This document shows, in pieces, positions 15,513-25,478 of a DNA stretch of 64,000 nucleotides. The stretch is taken from positions 124,001 through 188,000 of the forward strand of contig CAXXMH010000004.1 of NCBI GenBank assembly GCA_963664665.2, read 5' to 3'. This stretch comes from Bin55 sp963664665. Lineage in GTDB: Bacteria > Pseudomonadota > Gammaproteobacteria > Pseudomonadales > Azotimanducaceae. The notes under the pieces are model-generated. The model saw nothing but the letters and a program-made list of their open reading frames with translations, was not told the origin of the DNA and ran no database searches. How positions within the stretch are numbered: position 1 is the stretch's first letter; each line of letters starts with the position of its first letter. A program made the translations under genes and the position numbers.

Positions 15513-16712
15513 GTGATCGTAAAGCCTCGCATTCGCGGATTTATCTGCACCACATCCCATCCATTGGGGTGTGCTTCAAACGTTCAGGAACAGACAAATC
15601 TGACACGTACACTCGGTAATGCGGAGGGATGCAAGTCAGCGCTTGTGGTCGGTTGCTCAGGCGGTTACGGACTGGCATCAAGAATCGTTGCAGGAATTGG
15701 GTATAGGGCTAACACGGTTGGTGTTTCCTTCGAAAAACCACCAGAGAACGACAAACCCGCTTCTGCTGGGTGGTACAACAACGCCGCGTTCGATCACCTC
15801 GCCGAAGAAGCGGGATTGAGGTCAGTGACCTTTGATGGTGATGCGTTTTCGCACGAAATCAAAGAGCAGGTGATCGACGAACTCAAAACCAACTACGCTC
15901 CCATCGATTTATTGGTTTACAGCCTAGCGCCGCCGATTCGAGTCCACCCAGATTCTGGCGAAAGGTATCGCTCGGTGATTAAGCCTTTAGGTGAAGCCTA
16001 CGAGGCGAGTACGCTCACGCTCGATGTACTAAAAGGGACCGGCCGCCTCACGCCTGTTTCCCTCGAACCAGCTACTGAAGAAGAGACGGCCGCGACGATT
16101 GCTGTTATGGGTGGAGACGACTGGCGTCGTTGGATCGATCGATGTGCTGGCGAAGGTGTGTTAAGCGATGATTTCAAGACGATTGCGTTCACTTATTTAG
16201 GCAATGAACTGACCTACCCGATCTATCGTGGTGGGACCTTGGGTCAAGCTAAGGAAGACCTTGATCGCACTTGTGTTGAACTCAACAAACTATATGGAGG
16301 AAAAGGCGCCGAAGCGCTCGTCGCGGTTTTGAAAGCTGTCGTGACGCAGGCGAGTACGGCAATTCCTGTAGTGCCTCTGTATTTTTCAATACTCTTCAAG
16401 GTCATGAAGGCTGCGGGTACTCACGAGGACTGTATCGCCCACATTAACCGGTTATTCCGCGAACAGTTGTATGGGGAGTCACCACGACGTATCGACGAAC
16501 AAGGTCGCGTCCGGATGGACAACTTTGAAATGGCGGACGCCATTCAGACCGAGGTACGTCGACGATGGCAGGCTATCAACGAACAGAATCTGGGTGAACT
16601 AGCAGATGTACAAGGCTTCGCTGAAGACTTCCTTAGGATCTTTGGATTTGGTCGTGATGATGTGGACTACGATGCGGAACTGTCGGATTTAACGAGTGTA
16701 GTTCATTCTTGA
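15513..16712 (+). CDS. fabV: FabV-type enoyl-ACP / trans-2-enoyl-CoA reductase
   Basis: FabV reduces the enoyl-ACP double bond with NADH in the last step of each fatty-acid elongation round and is intrinsically triclosan-tolerant. The GTG start gives 399 residues, the normal length, and the protein begins with the family signature MIVKPRIRGFIC. The NADH-binding segment GCSGGYGLASRI, the YSLAPP motif and the active-site Tyr-x8-Lys (YPIYRGGTLGQAK) are all present. The stop overlaps the start of hemE, so the two are translationally coupled. No fabI is seen in the window. Confidence 0.95.
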   Translation: MIVKPRIRGFICTTSHPLGCASNVQEQTNLTRTLGNAEGCKSALVVGCSGGYGLASRIVAGIGYRANTVGVSFEKPPENDKPASAGWYNNAAFDHLAEEAGLRSVTFDGDAFSHEIKEQVIDELKTNYAPIDLLVYSLAPPIRVHPDSGERYRSVIKPLGEAYEASTLTLDVLKGTGRLTPVSLEPATEEETAATIAVMGGDDWRRWIDRCAGEGVLSDDFKTIAFTYLGNELTYPIYRGGTLGQAKEDLDRTCVELNKLYGGKGAEALVAVLKAVVTQASTAIPVVPLYFSILFKVMKAAGTHEDCIAHINRLFREQLYGESPRRIDEQGRVRMDNFEMADAIQTEVRRRWQAINEQNLGELADVQGFAEDFLRIFGFGRDDVDYDAELSDLTSVVHS

Positions 16713-17725
16713 GCGTATTTCTCGACGCATGTCGCGGTGAACGGACACCGTATACACCGATTTGGTTGAATCGGCAAGCTGGTCGCTATATGCCGGAATA
16801 CCACCAGGTAAAAGGCGACACGCCGAGCTTGGCGTTCTTTAAGAATCCGGAACTCGCGGCCAAAGTCACACTCGACGCGCAGCGCATTTTGGACGTTGAT
16901 GCTGCCATCATGTTTGCCGACCTACTTCCGATGCTCGAACCGATGGGGTTCGAGTTGGATTATTTACCCGGTATCGGACCTGTTTTCGCGAATCCAATTA
17001 ACGATGCTCGGGATGTCGAGCGTGTTCGAGTTGTTCAGGCAGATGAAGGTGTCGGTTATATAAAGCAGACGGTAGCCAACATATTGCAAGATCTGCCTAA
17101 AGACATCGCGTTAATCGGTTTTGCAGGTGCGCCGTTTACGCTCGCTAGCTATGTGATCGAAGGAAAGAGCTCACGCGATTTCGCGAAGACGAAGAAACTC
17201 ATGTTCGGCAACCTATCCGCATGGAATGAACTCATGGAAAAGCTCACGACCGCAGTGGGTGACTATGTTGAACTACAGATGAATGCTGGTGTCGATGCGG
17301 TTCAAATCTTCGACAGCTGGGTTGGCACACTGTCAAGCGCGGACTATGAGAATTACGTTGCGTCTCACGTGAAGCGCTTGATGAGTCGCATTGGTGGACG
17401 TGTACCGATCATTTATTTCGCCGTTGGCAATAGCCATCTATTGCATAAGATGCAATCGACAGGTCCTGACTTTTTGGCTCTGGATTGGCGCGTCACACTT
17501 AAAGAAGCGTGGGACGACTTAGGCTCTATTGCTATTCAAGGGAATCTGGATCCGTTAGTACTTTGCGCTGACCGCGCAATCGTTCAAACTAAAGCAGCGG
17601 AGATCCTCGATTCCGTAGTAGGTCGACCAGGTCACATCTTCAATCTGGGCCATGGCATCGTACCGCAGACACCAGTCGATCATGTGCGCTATTTAGTGGA
17701 TTTCGTCCACCGACATACGAGCTAG
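16709..17725 (+). CDS. hemE: Uroporphyrinogen decarboxylase
   Basis: HemE decarboxylates uroporphyrinogen III to coproporphyrinogen III in haem synthesis. The protein (338 residues from a TTG that overlaps the fabV stop) is slightly shorter than the usual 350 or so at the N-terminus. The signature NRQAGRYMPEY and the active-site segment FADLLPMLEPMG are intact, as is the conserved C-terminal FNLGHGIVPQTP. Its last four bases overlap the stop of ilvD on the opposite strand, a tight convergent arrangement. Confidence 0.95.
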   Translation: MSVFLDACRGERTPYTPIWLNRQAGRYMPEYHQVKGDTPSLAFFKNPELAAKVTLDAQRILDVDAAIMFADLLPMLEPMGFELDYLPGIGPVFANPINDARDVERVRVVQADEGVGYIKQTVANILQDLPKDIALIGFAGAPFTLASYVIEGKSSRDFAKTKKLMFGNLSAWNELMEKLTTAVGDYVELQMNAGVDAVQIFDSWVGTLSSADYENYVASHVKRLMSRIGGRVPIIYFAVGNSHLLHKMQSTGPDFLALDWRVTLKEAWDDLGSIAIQGNLDPLVLCADRAIVQTKAAEILDSVVGRPGHIFNLGHGIVPQTPVDHVRYLVDFVHRHTS

Positions 17726-19401
17726 ACCCGAACGTTCTTATCGGTCACTGCGCCTTCGCTTGCGTTGGTTACCAATGTGGCGTACTTAGCCAACGTGCCT
17801 TTCAATGCGTAAGGGTCCGGTGCGGACCAACGGTCACGCCGGACTGCAAGTTTACCATCTGAAACTTCAAGATTGATCTCATTCTCAACGGCATCAATCG
17901 TGATAGTGTCGCCGTCCTCGATTAGTCCTATCAAGCCACCCTCATAGGCTTCGGGTACGACATGACCGACCACGAATCCAGACGAGCCACCAGAGAATCG
18001 ACCGTCAGTGATTAGTGCGACTTTCCCTGCCAGACCTCGACCGTTTAACGCGCTTGTAGGACTGAGCATTTCACGCATGCCAGGTCCTCCTCGAGGTCCT
18101 TCGTAGCGAATGACCACGACATCGCCGTCCTTCACGGTACCGTCCATGATTGCGGCCATGCCTGCTTCTTCGCCGTGAAAGACACGAGCTGAACCGGTGA
18201 AGCGTTCACCTTCGTGACCTGTAATTTTGGCAACGGATCCGCCCGACGCGATATTGCCGCGCAAGATTCTGAGGTGACTATCTGGTTTGATGGGATCACT
18301 GAAGGGTCGGATGATCTTCTGATCATCAGGATATGGACCAACGTTGGCAAGGTTCTCCGCAAGGGTGTTCCCAGTGACGGTCATGCACTCGCCGTGTAAG
18401 AGTCCTTCGTCCAACAAGGACTTCATAAGCGGTTGAATGCCGCCGATGGCGACCAACTCAGACATCGCATATTGACCGGCAGGACGCATATCTGCCAAGA
18501 CTGGTACTCGCTTCCCGATTCGCGAAAAGTCGTCAAGTTCTAAGGGAATGTCAGCTGCACTAGCGATCGCCAACAGGTGTAAAACCGCATTCGTGGAACC
18601 TTCTAGTGCGATTACAACCGTAATTGCGTTCTCGAATGACTCCCGCGTAAGTAATTTCGACGGAGTTAGATCTTTCTCGACCAATTCTGCAACGGCACTT
18701 CCCGCTCGATAGCAATCTGAGATTTTCTCCTCGCTGACCGCTTCCTGAGATGATGAATTTGGCAGGCTTAACCCTAGTGCTTCAATTGCAGATGCCATGG
18801 TGTTGGCGGTATACATACCGCCGCATGAACCCGGACCTGGTATTGCAGTTTCTTCGACCTCTTGAAGTTCTTTAGCCGAGATTAAATTTTCGGCACGGGA
18901 CCCGACCGCCTCAAATACGGAGATGATGTCACGTCGATTCGCACCAGGCTTTATGGTGCCACCGTAAACGAATATTGACGGTCGATCGAGTCGAGCCATA
19001 GCCATCGCACACGCTGGCATGTTCTTATCACATCCACCGATAGCGACGAGACCGTCGAAGCCTTGGGCTCCCACCACTGTCTCGATGGAGTCCGCGATTA
19101 CTTCGCGGCTGACCAACGAGTAACGCATACCAGGTGTGCCCATGGATATACCGTCAGAAACAGTAATGGTGTTGAAGACGACGCTCTTGGCCCCATTGGC
19201 ATCGACTCCTGCGGCAGCGTGCTCAGAGAGCCCGTTGATATGCATATTGCATGGCGTTACATTGCTCCACGTCGAAGCGATGCCGATCTGTGCCTTTTGA
19301 AAATCTTCCCGTTTAAACCCAACAGGATAGAGCATTGCGCGACTGGGGGCTTGTTCGACACCATCGACGATGATGCTGGAGTACGGACGTTTCTTGGTCA
19401 T
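17722..19401 (-). CDS. ilvD: Dihydroxy-acid dehydratase
   Basis: IlvD converts 2,3-dihydroxy-isovalerate or -methylvalerate to the 2-oxo acids of valine and isoleucine synthesis. At 559 residues it has the expected length. The Fe-S cluster cysteines are visible in SNVTPCNMH, GGCDKNMPAC and GPGSCGGMYTANTM, and the C-terminal GRFSGGSSGFVVGH is conserved. The ATG overlaps the stop of argA by four bases, so argE-argA-ilvD probably form one transcript, an unusual arginine/branched-chain mix. ilvE lies close by on the opposite strand. Confidence 0.97.
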   Translation of the reverse strand: MTKKRPYSSIIVDGVEQAPSRAMLYPVGFKREDFQKAQIGIASTWSNVTPCNMHINGLSEHAAAGVDANGAKSVVFNTITVSDGISMGTPGMRYSLVSREVIADSIETVVGAQGFDGLVAIGGCDKNMPACAMAMARLDRPSIFVYGGTIKPGANRRDIISVFEAVGSRAENLISAKELQEVEETAIPGPGSCGGMYTANTMASAIEALGLSLPNSSSQEAVSEEKISDCYRAGSAVAELVEKDLTPSKLLTRESFENAITVVIALEGSTNAVLHLLAIASAADIPLELDDFSRIGKRVPVLADMRPAGQYAMSELVAIGGIQPLMKSLLDEGLLHGECMTVTGNTLAENLANVGPYPDDQKIIRPFSDPIKPDSHLRILRGNIASGGSVAKITGHEGERFTGSARVFHGEEAGMAAIMDGTVKDGDVVVIRYEGPRGGPGMREMLSPTSALNGRGLAGKVALITDGRFSGGSSGFVVGHVVPEAYEGGLIGLIEDGDTITIDAVENEINLEVSDGKLAVRRDRWSAPDPYALKGTLAKYATLVTNASEGAVTDKNVRV

Positions 19402-20609
19402 GCGAGTTCCTTTATCAAGAGTGTCGATTGGCGATCACGATCGTAGGTGGCATGCGTGGCGACGGGGAGCGAGTCCAAAGCCGCCGGTAAGTAGTCGTGA
19501 CGCGTGAACCAATCTACAGCGTGTTTTGTGAAGACGTACACATGACTCGCGCCACGGGTTCGTGCTTCCGTTTCGGCTCGGCCCAGGAGTCGACTACCGA
19601 TATTACGGTCTCGGTGTTTTGGTGCTGCGAGCAGAGTTCCGAGCTCTTGCATTCCCTGAGTGAGTGAATACAACGCGACGCAACCGACAGGAACGTTGTC
19701 GTGTTCGGCAAGGAAGATCGTCGTTGAGTCACTCCTCAACAAATCACGATCTCGAGGTATGAGCCGATCTTCGTCGATATCAGCTTGGATTAGAGCGAGA
19801 AGCGCGTCTGTGTCGCCGTCAGTCGCACGTCGGATTGTTAGATAGTCATCGGTCGAAATCTGCGTCCCAGAGCCATCTGCTGTGAACAGTTCGGCTAGCA
19901 ACGCGCCGTCGTTCTCGTAGGACACGATATGTCCACGGTTTACGCCCTGACGGCAAGCTTGGAGTAGTGCGCGCATTCGATACGCGGTCGCCTCGCCAAG
20001 GTCTTGATGGTCAAGGATGTTTTGAAAGGCATCAGTTGACAGATCGCTGTTTACTACGTCTGCATCGTGGACCAGGGAGGCTGGTTCATGAAAAATGATT
20101 AGTTTGTCTGCGCCTAATGCTTCTGCAACGGCAGCTACGGTGTCATCGACTGTCGTTTCGTACCCCTTGTTGCTAATCGCGTCACTTATGGTTGGCGCAA
20201 TGAGCGCAATTGAGCCTGCATCGAGTGTTTGTGCTAGTCGATTAATCTGCTTCTGGTGTTGATCTTGCAAACCCAAGGTGCCTTGGTTCTGCTGCGACAC
20301 GTTAGAGGAAACGTAGTTTTCTTCAATCACCGGGATTGCCTGATTGCGATAGCGACTGCTAGGTAGGCCACGAGCAAACAGTCTTTTCATCGCCTTGATT
20401 CGAGAGGTGGCGTCCTCCTTAGAAGCTTCTAGGATCAATACCTGCTTTATGTCGAGTACATGAAGTAACGCCAAATCCCTTACGATGTTTTCGATACGGT
20501 CATGCTGCAAACTGGCGTCTGGCATGAGGATGACGAACACTTTACCTCGATGTTCGCGGATGTACGGAGACGAATCTCGAAACCAACGAGCAAAACGATG
20601 GAATTCCAT
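19398..20609 (-). CDS. argA: N-acetylglutamate synthase, divergent ArgA type
   Basis: ArgA makes N-acetylglutamate, the first committed arginine intermediate. The N-terminus carries the typical FARWFRDSSPYIREHRGKVF, followed by a degenerate amino-acid-kinase domain (to about residue 250). A GNAT acetyltransferase domain (about residues 265-400) has the acetyl-CoA loop HRDRNIGSRLL. At 403 residues it is shorter and more divergent in the kinase domain than standard 430-450-residue ArgA. It lies 25 bp downstream of argE and overlaps ilvD. argB is at 37807. Confidence 0.88.
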   Translation of the reverse strand: MEFHRFARWFRDSSPYIREHRGKVFVILMPDASLQHDRIENIVRDLALLHVLDIKQVLILEASKEDATSRIKAMKRLFARGLPSSRYRNQAIPVIEENYVSSNVSQQNQGTLGLQDQHQKQINRLAQTLDAGSIALIAPTISDAISNKGYETTVDDTVAAVAEALGADKLIIFHEPASLVHDADVVNSDLSTDAFQNILDHQDLGEATAYRMRALLQACRQGVNRGHIVSYENDGALLAELFTADGSGTQISTDDYLTIRRATDGDTDALLALIQADIDEDRLIPRDRDLLRSDSTTIFLAEHDNVPVGCVALYSLTQGMQELGTLLAAPKHRDRNIGSRLLGRAETEARTRGASHVYVFTKHAVDWFTRHDYLPAALDSLPVATHATYDRDRQSTLLIKELA

Positions 20610-20634
20610 GTCAGAATGAGCGATGCTAGTGGCG

Positions 20635-21783
20635 TTAGGGCGTCGCGCAGTAGGTGTGAATGAGATCTTCGAGAATAGCTTGTGTAGGCTTCAGACGATC
20701 AAGGCTAATGTACTCGTCTGGTTGATGCGCTTGGTTCACGGATCCTGGACCGAATACGACCGTCTCCATTCCCAACGCCTGATAAAAAGGCGCTTCGGTA
20801 CCGAATGCGACACCTCCCGGCGCATGTTTTGTCACGTTTGACAGGTGGCGAATTAAATCGCCGTTTGTGTTCGTCTCGAATGGCGGAACGATCGGGCAAC
20901 ATGATTCAACCCGTATCTCTGCTCCCGTGTGTGCGGCAATGTCCGCAACTCGGCGTTGAATGTCGTCTAGTAGAAGCTGCGCGTTCATATTTGGGAGTAG
21001 ACGAATATCAAACTCCAACTCGGCGTGTGCACAAATCCGGTTTGGCACATCCCCTGCATGTAGGCAACCGAGATTCATCGTTGGATAGTGCACGGCAAAT
21101 GCTTCATTGGCGTACTTAGATTTCAATTCGTTTCGAAACTCGATCAATTTCGATATGACTTGGTGCATGACATCAAGCGCATTCACACCTGCGTCGGGGT
21201 CAGACGAGTGACCTGCGACTCCTGTGATGATGACCTTGGTTAACGCTATGCCCTTATGGGTGTATGCTGGCACGAGGTCGGTCGGTTCGCCAATTACCGC
21301 AGCATCGGCCTTTGGAAAACCGAGCGCCTCTAATTCACGCGCGCCTGCCATGCTAGTCTCTTCGTCAGATGTAGCGGCTACGCATAGTGGTTTTTCAAGC
21401 TTGGCGTCATCAATTGCGGCACATGCGGCTAGAGCAAGCGGAAAAAAGCCCTTCATGTCGCACGTGCCAAGTCCGTAGAATCGACCATCTTTTTCAGTCA
21501 AGGCATATGGGTTGACATCCCACTGCGATTCAAAGCACGGGACGGTGTCAGAGTGCCCTGCGAACACTAATCCACCTTCACCACTGCCTTTGCGTGCAAG
21601 TAAATTGGCTTTTTCGTGATTGGATTCGAGTGGTTTGACGACGACGTCAAAGCCAAGATCATCTAGCCAGTTAGCAAGATGATTAATTACGTCGATGTTG
21701 CTTTGATCAATCTGTAGATCGGCGCAACTGACTGAAGGCGTGCTCACAAGCGCCCGGAACATTTCAGTCGTGCTGGGGATCAT
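20635..21783 (-). CDS. argE: Acetylornithine deacetylase
   Basis: An M20-family metallohydrolase removing acetate from N-acetylornithine to give ornithine. The 382-residue length fits ArgE. Metal-site motifs are FAGHSDTVP (His/Asp), GTCDMKGF (bridging Asp) and TSDEETSMAG (catalytic Glu pair), and a late His-containing motif is also present. It is the first gene of the probable argE-argA-ilvD operon. Using ArgE rather than a bifunctional ArgJ means acetate is lost each cycle, which explains why a dedicated ArgA follows. Confidence 0.93.
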   Translation of the reverse strand: MIPSTTEMFRALVSTPSVSCADLQIDQSNIDVINHLANWLDDLGFDVVVKPLESNHEKANLLARKGSGEGGLVFAGHSDTVPCFESQWDVNPYALTEKDGRFYGLGTCDMKGFFPLALAACAAIDDAKLEKPLCVAATSDEETSMAGARELEALGFPKADAAVIGEPTDLVPAYTHKGIALTKVIITGVAGHSSDPDAGVNALDVMHQVISKLIEFRNELKSKYANEAFAVHYPTMNLGCLHAGDVPNRICAHAELEFDIRLLPNMNAQLLLDDIQRRVADIAAHTGAEIRVESCCPIVPPFETNTNGDLIRHLSNVTKHAPGGVAFGTEAPFYQALGMETVVFGPGSVNQAHQPDEYISLDRLKPTQAILEDLIHTYCATP

Positions 21784-21946
21784 GCGACAGAGCCGGACCA
21801 GTGGGCTGAATAAAGTGAATGATAGTCAGGGAGGAACCGTTGTCTGATCGCGATAGAGCGTTTGAATGCCATGTCACTTTGGACATCGAAGCCCTTATCA
21901 ACGTTACCGATTGCGATAATTTCTGCTTATCCAATACCGTAATAAG

Positions 21947-22885
21947 ATGACGAATTTAGCGTCGAATTTCGCCGACCGAGACGGAAAAATCTGGATGGAT
22001 GGCGATCTACGGGATTGGCGTTCGGCGCAAGTCCATGTGCTCACCTCTACGCTACATTACGGCGTGGGCGTGTTTGAAGGCGTTCGAGCTTACGCAACTA
22101 ATCGAGGTCCGTGTGTCTTTCGACTGCTAGACCATACGCAACGGTTGTTTGATTCCGCTCACATCCTGCGCATTGAGATCCCATTCAGCCAAGAGGAAAT
22201 CAACGCAGCGCAGGTTCAGGTGATTCGTGCCAACGAATTAGATGAAGGATATGTGCGACCGATTGTTTTTATGGGATCGGAACAGATGGGTCTACGTGCG
22301 GAAGGTCTTTCGGTTCACGTGGCAATCGCGTGTTGGCCGTGGCCAGATTACATGGATCCCGAAGCACGTGAGAAGGGGATCCGAGTACACACGTCGTCGT
22401 ACACGCGGCACCACGTGAATATCAGCATGTGCAAAGCAAAAGCTACGGGAAACTACATCAACTCAATACTTGCACTGTCGGAAGCTCAGGATGGAGGGTA
22501 CGACGAAGCGCTCTTGCTCGATAACGAAGGGTATGTGGCAGAAGGAAGTGGTGAGAACGTCTTTGTCGTAAAGGACGGCGAGATTTATACGCCACAGCTT
22601 ACCTCCTGTTTACCTGGATTGACGAGAGATACGATCATTACGTTTGCGCGTGAGTCGGGGTATATTGTCACCGAACGCAATATCACTCGCGACGAGGTTT
22701 ATATAGCAGACGAAGCATTCTTCACCGGCACAGCCGCGGAAGTCCTGCCGATACAGGAATTGGACAATCGTCAGATTGCGGACGGACGACGTGGTCCAAT
22801 CACTGAGAAGCTGCAAGCGATGTATTTTGAACAGGTGAGAGCAAAGCGCGAAGCCCACCCTGAGTGGCATACGTACGTATCCTGA
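21947..22885 (+). CDS. ilvE: Branched-chain amino acid aminotransferase
   Basis: A class IV PLP aminotransferase catalysing the last step of leucine, isoleucine and valine synthesis. The 312 residues include the N-terminal IWMDGDLRDWRSAQVHVLTS region, the PLP-lysine segment CKAKATGNYINS and the phosphate-binding EGSGENVFVV. The C-terminal FFTGTAAEVLPI is a class IV hallmark. It is divergent from argE and convergent with the acyltransferase gene. No leader peptide or attenuator was recognised upstream. Confidence 0.95.
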   Translation: MTNLASNFADRDGKIWMDGDLRDWRSAQVHVLTSTLHYGVGVFEGVRAYATNRGPCVFRLLDHTQRLFDSAHILRIEIPFSQEEINAAQVQVIRANELDEGYVRPIVFMGSEQMGLRAEGLSVHVAIACWPWPDYMDPEAREKGIRVHTSSYTRHHVNISMCKAKATGNYINSILALSEAQDGGYDEALLLDNEGYVAEGSGENVFVVKDGEIYTPQLTSCLPGLTRDTIITFARESGYIVTERNITRDEVYIADEAFFTGTAAEVLPIQELDNRQIADGRRGPITEKLQAMYFEQVRAKREAHPEWHTYVS

Positions 22886-22913
22886 GATCTCAATCCAAGC
22901 GTGGAAATCGACG

Positions 22914-23882
22914 TCAATACTTGCGCGTGGTGCCGTCCTCGAGTGATTTGAAACGTCGGTGAATCCAGTAATACTGCTCTGGTTTTCTACGAACTGCCTC
23001 ACCTATGATCTTGTTTAACGTCGTTGCGTCAGCCACTTGATCGCCAGTCGGAAAGTTCTCGATCGGATGGTAATGAACGATCCAATTTGGATTCTCTTCT
23101 TGATATGAGAATTCGACGAATACCGCTGCCATGTCATACCGCACAGCGATGCGGGAGAATACCTTGAGTGTCGCGGCTTTCTCGACGCCGAGAAAAGGCA
23201 CAAACACCGACCGTTGGTGACCCATGTCTTGATCTGGCGCCGTCCAAATGATCCTTTGTCGAGTCGTGTCCGCAAATGCGTCTAGCAGTGTTTTCCTATC
23301 GTCACGATCAATAACGCTTGCGTAGATTTTCTTTCGGTGTTTTAGTATCAGGTAATTGCCAACGACAGCGTTCTGTCGACGATGAACAATGTCAACCGGT
23401 GCGTCCAGACCCATAGCACAACCGCAACTTTCGAGACACGTAAAGTGTGCACCGATCAGTAGCACGTTCTTCCCCCCCGCGAGCGCCGCTTCTAACGTCT
23501 CTCGTCCTCGGATCTCGTAGTTTCCAGATATTGATCTGTATCCGCGCAGGAGTATGTAAGCGGCTTCGAAATACCCAGCTATGGTCTCCTCTAAGTTCCG
23601 AATCGCCAGTGATTCGCGTGAATTTACATCCATCTCGGGGAAGACCAGCTCAATATTGCGTCGGATGACGTTGAAACGCCGAGGACTGACCCGTCTCAAT
23701 AAGTGGGCGATTTTTTGTCCCCAAAGCCGCGACGTGTCAATCGATATAGCTTGAAATAGCAACCTGACGACACCGATGAGTATCCACCAACCCCAAGTGC
23801 GAGGATGGAGCGGTAACGAGTCATCGTGAATCGTTTTCTTAATCACGACCTGAAATGAGTTGGCAGATGGAGTTGCCTCCAA
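22914..23882 (-). CDS. LpxL/HtrB-family lauroyl (lysophospholipid) acyltransferase
   Basis: An inner-membrane acyltransferase of the LpxL/LpxM group, which adds secondary acyl chains to Kdo2-lipid IVA during lipopolysaccharide assembly. A membrane-anchoring segment (about residues 30-50, WWILIGVVRLLFQA) is followed by the catalytic HxxxxE motif in GAHFTCLESCG. Later come DVVHRRQ-like and APDQDMG substrate motifs. Length (322) is normal. It sits 194 bp downstream of a DUF192 gene; no lpx genes adjoin, so the exact acyl position is unknown. Confidence 0.88.
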   Translation of the reverse strand: MEATPSANSFQVVIKKTIHDDSLPLHPRTWGWWILIGVVRLLFQAISIDTSRLWGQKIAHLLRRVSPRRFNVIRRNIELVFPEMDVNSRESLAIRNLEETIAGYFEAAYILLRGYRSISGNYEIRGRETLEAALAGGKNVLLIGAHFTCLESCGCAMGLDAPVDIVHRRQNAVVGNYLILKHRKKIYASVIDRDDRKTLLDAFADTTRQRIIWTAPDQDMGHQRSVFVPFLGVEKAATLKVFSRIAVRYDMAAVFVEFSYQEENPNWIVHYHPIENFPTGDQVADATTLNKIIGEAVRRKPEQYYWIHRRFKSLEDGTTRKY

Positions 23883-24076
23883 CCTAGCGTCTTTTGCGAA
23901 GATCGCCCGTTGGCGATATCACGCCTGCGTTGCAGGTCGATCCGGAGGAAATGAGTCGCGTATATCAAGCCAGTGATGTACGTAGTTGCTAGTAGGCGCG
24001 ACCTCATTTTAAGACGACTCGTGGGGTTGCGACCGAGTCCATACTCACACACGTACCGTGCCATTTGTATCACGCA

Positions 24077-24571
24077 TCACGGGTCGACGATTTCGATTTT
24101 CGAGCCTACCGATATACCGAGTAATCGGCTTAAGCCAGCATTGATTTCTACAACTGCACGTACAGGTCGAGGATACGAGATGGACTCCAGCGAGTGGGGA
24201 GTCGTGTGGTGCTCGATGTGGCGGATCGTTGAATTCGTGTCTACCCACCACATGTCGAGTGGGATTCGAGTGTTCTTCATCCACATAGACGCCGTCTGCG
24301 GTCGTTCATAGAGGAATAGCATCGTCACATTTGTCGGAAGGTGCCTGACGTGCATCAATCCCTGTCGGAGGTCCTCTGGGTTTGACACCATGACAGTTTT
24401 CAAATGTATCGTTGCGCCATCCACAGTGTTAACGACCATAGGTACGTGTGGGTTTCTATAGAGCGGTGACGCGAGTTGCCCATTGAGGATAGAAGGGTTA
24501 GAGAGAAGCAGCAATAAGACGACACAGAGCGCTTGAAGTCGCTTAAATACTGGTGATGATCGATGCGACAT
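24077..24571 (-). CDS. DUF192 family exported protein
   Basis: A 164-residue protein with an N-terminal signal (basic start, then the run CVVLLLLLSNPS) and the DUF192 core. That core shows RQGLMHVRHLP, MLFLYERPQTASMWMKNT and the C-terminal VVEINAGLSRLLGISVGSKI. DUF192 proteins are small periplasmic beta-barrel-like proteins of unknown function. Here it stands divergent from a MaoC-like gene. Confidence 0.9.
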   Translation of the reverse strand: MSHRSSPVFKRLQALCVVLLLLLSNPSILNGQLASPLYRNPHVPMVVNTVDGATIHLKTVMVSNPEDLRQGLMHVRHLPTNVTMLFLYERPQTASMWMKNTRIPLDMWWVDTNSTIRHIEHHTTPHSLESISYPRPVRAVVEINAGLSRLLGISVGSKIEIVDP

Positions 24572-24653
24572 ACGATGACTGTAGTGCGGACGTGAAAGTT
24601 AGGTTACTCGAAGGATAATTCAGACGATTTGATATTAACGACATGAGAGAGTC

Positions 24654-25478
24654 ATGGCAGATCCGTATGTAGGTAAATCGTTGTCGAACCATCGTTTTAC
24701 GATCGACGAACCCACGTTGACCGATTTCTTTACTGGTCTCAATCTTGACGAGGACCCGAATGGGTGTATCCCAGCAATGATCGCGACAGGCATCGACAAT
24801 GACTACTTTCGCGAGATTGCGTTCCCTTACCAGATCGGTCATCTATGGATGCGTCAGGAATGGGAATTACACAAACCCCTTCGAGCGAACTATGCCTATA
24901 ACGTGTCGGGCGAAATCACCGATATTTACATCAAACGCGACCGCCAGGTTGTGAAATATCGGGTGGATATGTCGAATGACAGTGACGAGTTAGTGATTCG
25001 AACCCACCACCATCAGAGCTTTCTATGCGAACGGATTAGTGGCGAAAGTGTCGAATTACGTGATCCGACGAAAAAACCCGGAGCGCGGAAGTTCGTTGTT
25101 CCAGAAGGTACTCGCTTTGGAGGACTGGAAACGACAATCACGAAAGAAATGTGCGGCGTCTTCTTTCACGGTAACGCAAACTACCATACCGACGACGAGG
25201 CAGCAAAGGAACTCGGTTTTCAGCGCGTCGTAGTAGGCGGTCGAATGACGATGGCATATGCGGGAACCGTTCTAGAGTCCTATTTCGGCGACGCGTGGGG
25301 CTTGAGCGGCAAACTCGATCTGAAATTCACCAATCCGTGTTGGTGCTATGACTTGGTTGCCGTACATGGAGTTGAATTGGCGGAACAACCCGATCCGAAT
25401 CGTCGCGCGGCGTTCATCTGGATGCAGAAACCTGACGAGAGCATAGTCTATGTGGCAGAAGCGAGCGTCGCGGCGTAG
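24654..25478 (+). CDS. MaoC-like hotdog-fold hydratase/dehydratase
   Basis: A 274-residue protein with two hotdog halves. The N-terminal half (about 1-140) resembles FAS1-type dehydratase N-terminal domains and the C-terminal half is MaoC-like, containing FHGNANYHTDDEAAKELGF and VVVGGRMTMAYAG. Family members hydrate or dehydrate acyl-CoA or acyl-ACP thioesters. The Asn/His pair (N-Y-H) corresponds to the region where MaoC catalytic Asp/His residues sit, so the activity is plausible but altered. The gene overlaps the next one by 29 bp in a different frame. Confidence 0.82.
   Translation: MADPYVGKSLSNHRFTIDEPTLTDFFTGLNLDEDPNGCIPAMIATGIDNDYFREIAFPYQIGHLWMRQEWELHKPLRANYAYNVSGEITDIYIKRDRQVVKYRVDMSNDSDELVIRTHHHQSFLCERISGESVELRDPTKKPGARKFVVPEGTRFGGLETTITKEMCGVFFHGNANYHTDDEAAKELGFQRVVVGGRMTMAYAGTVLESYFGDAWGLSGKLDLKFTNPCWCYDLVAVHGVELAEQPDPNRRAAFIWMQKPDESIVYVAEASVAA

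Noticed and set aside
23843..24073. 76-codon basic leftward frame between the DUF192 and acyltransferase genes
   Set aside because: Overlaps the acyltransferase start, has no domain features and reads like random sequence.
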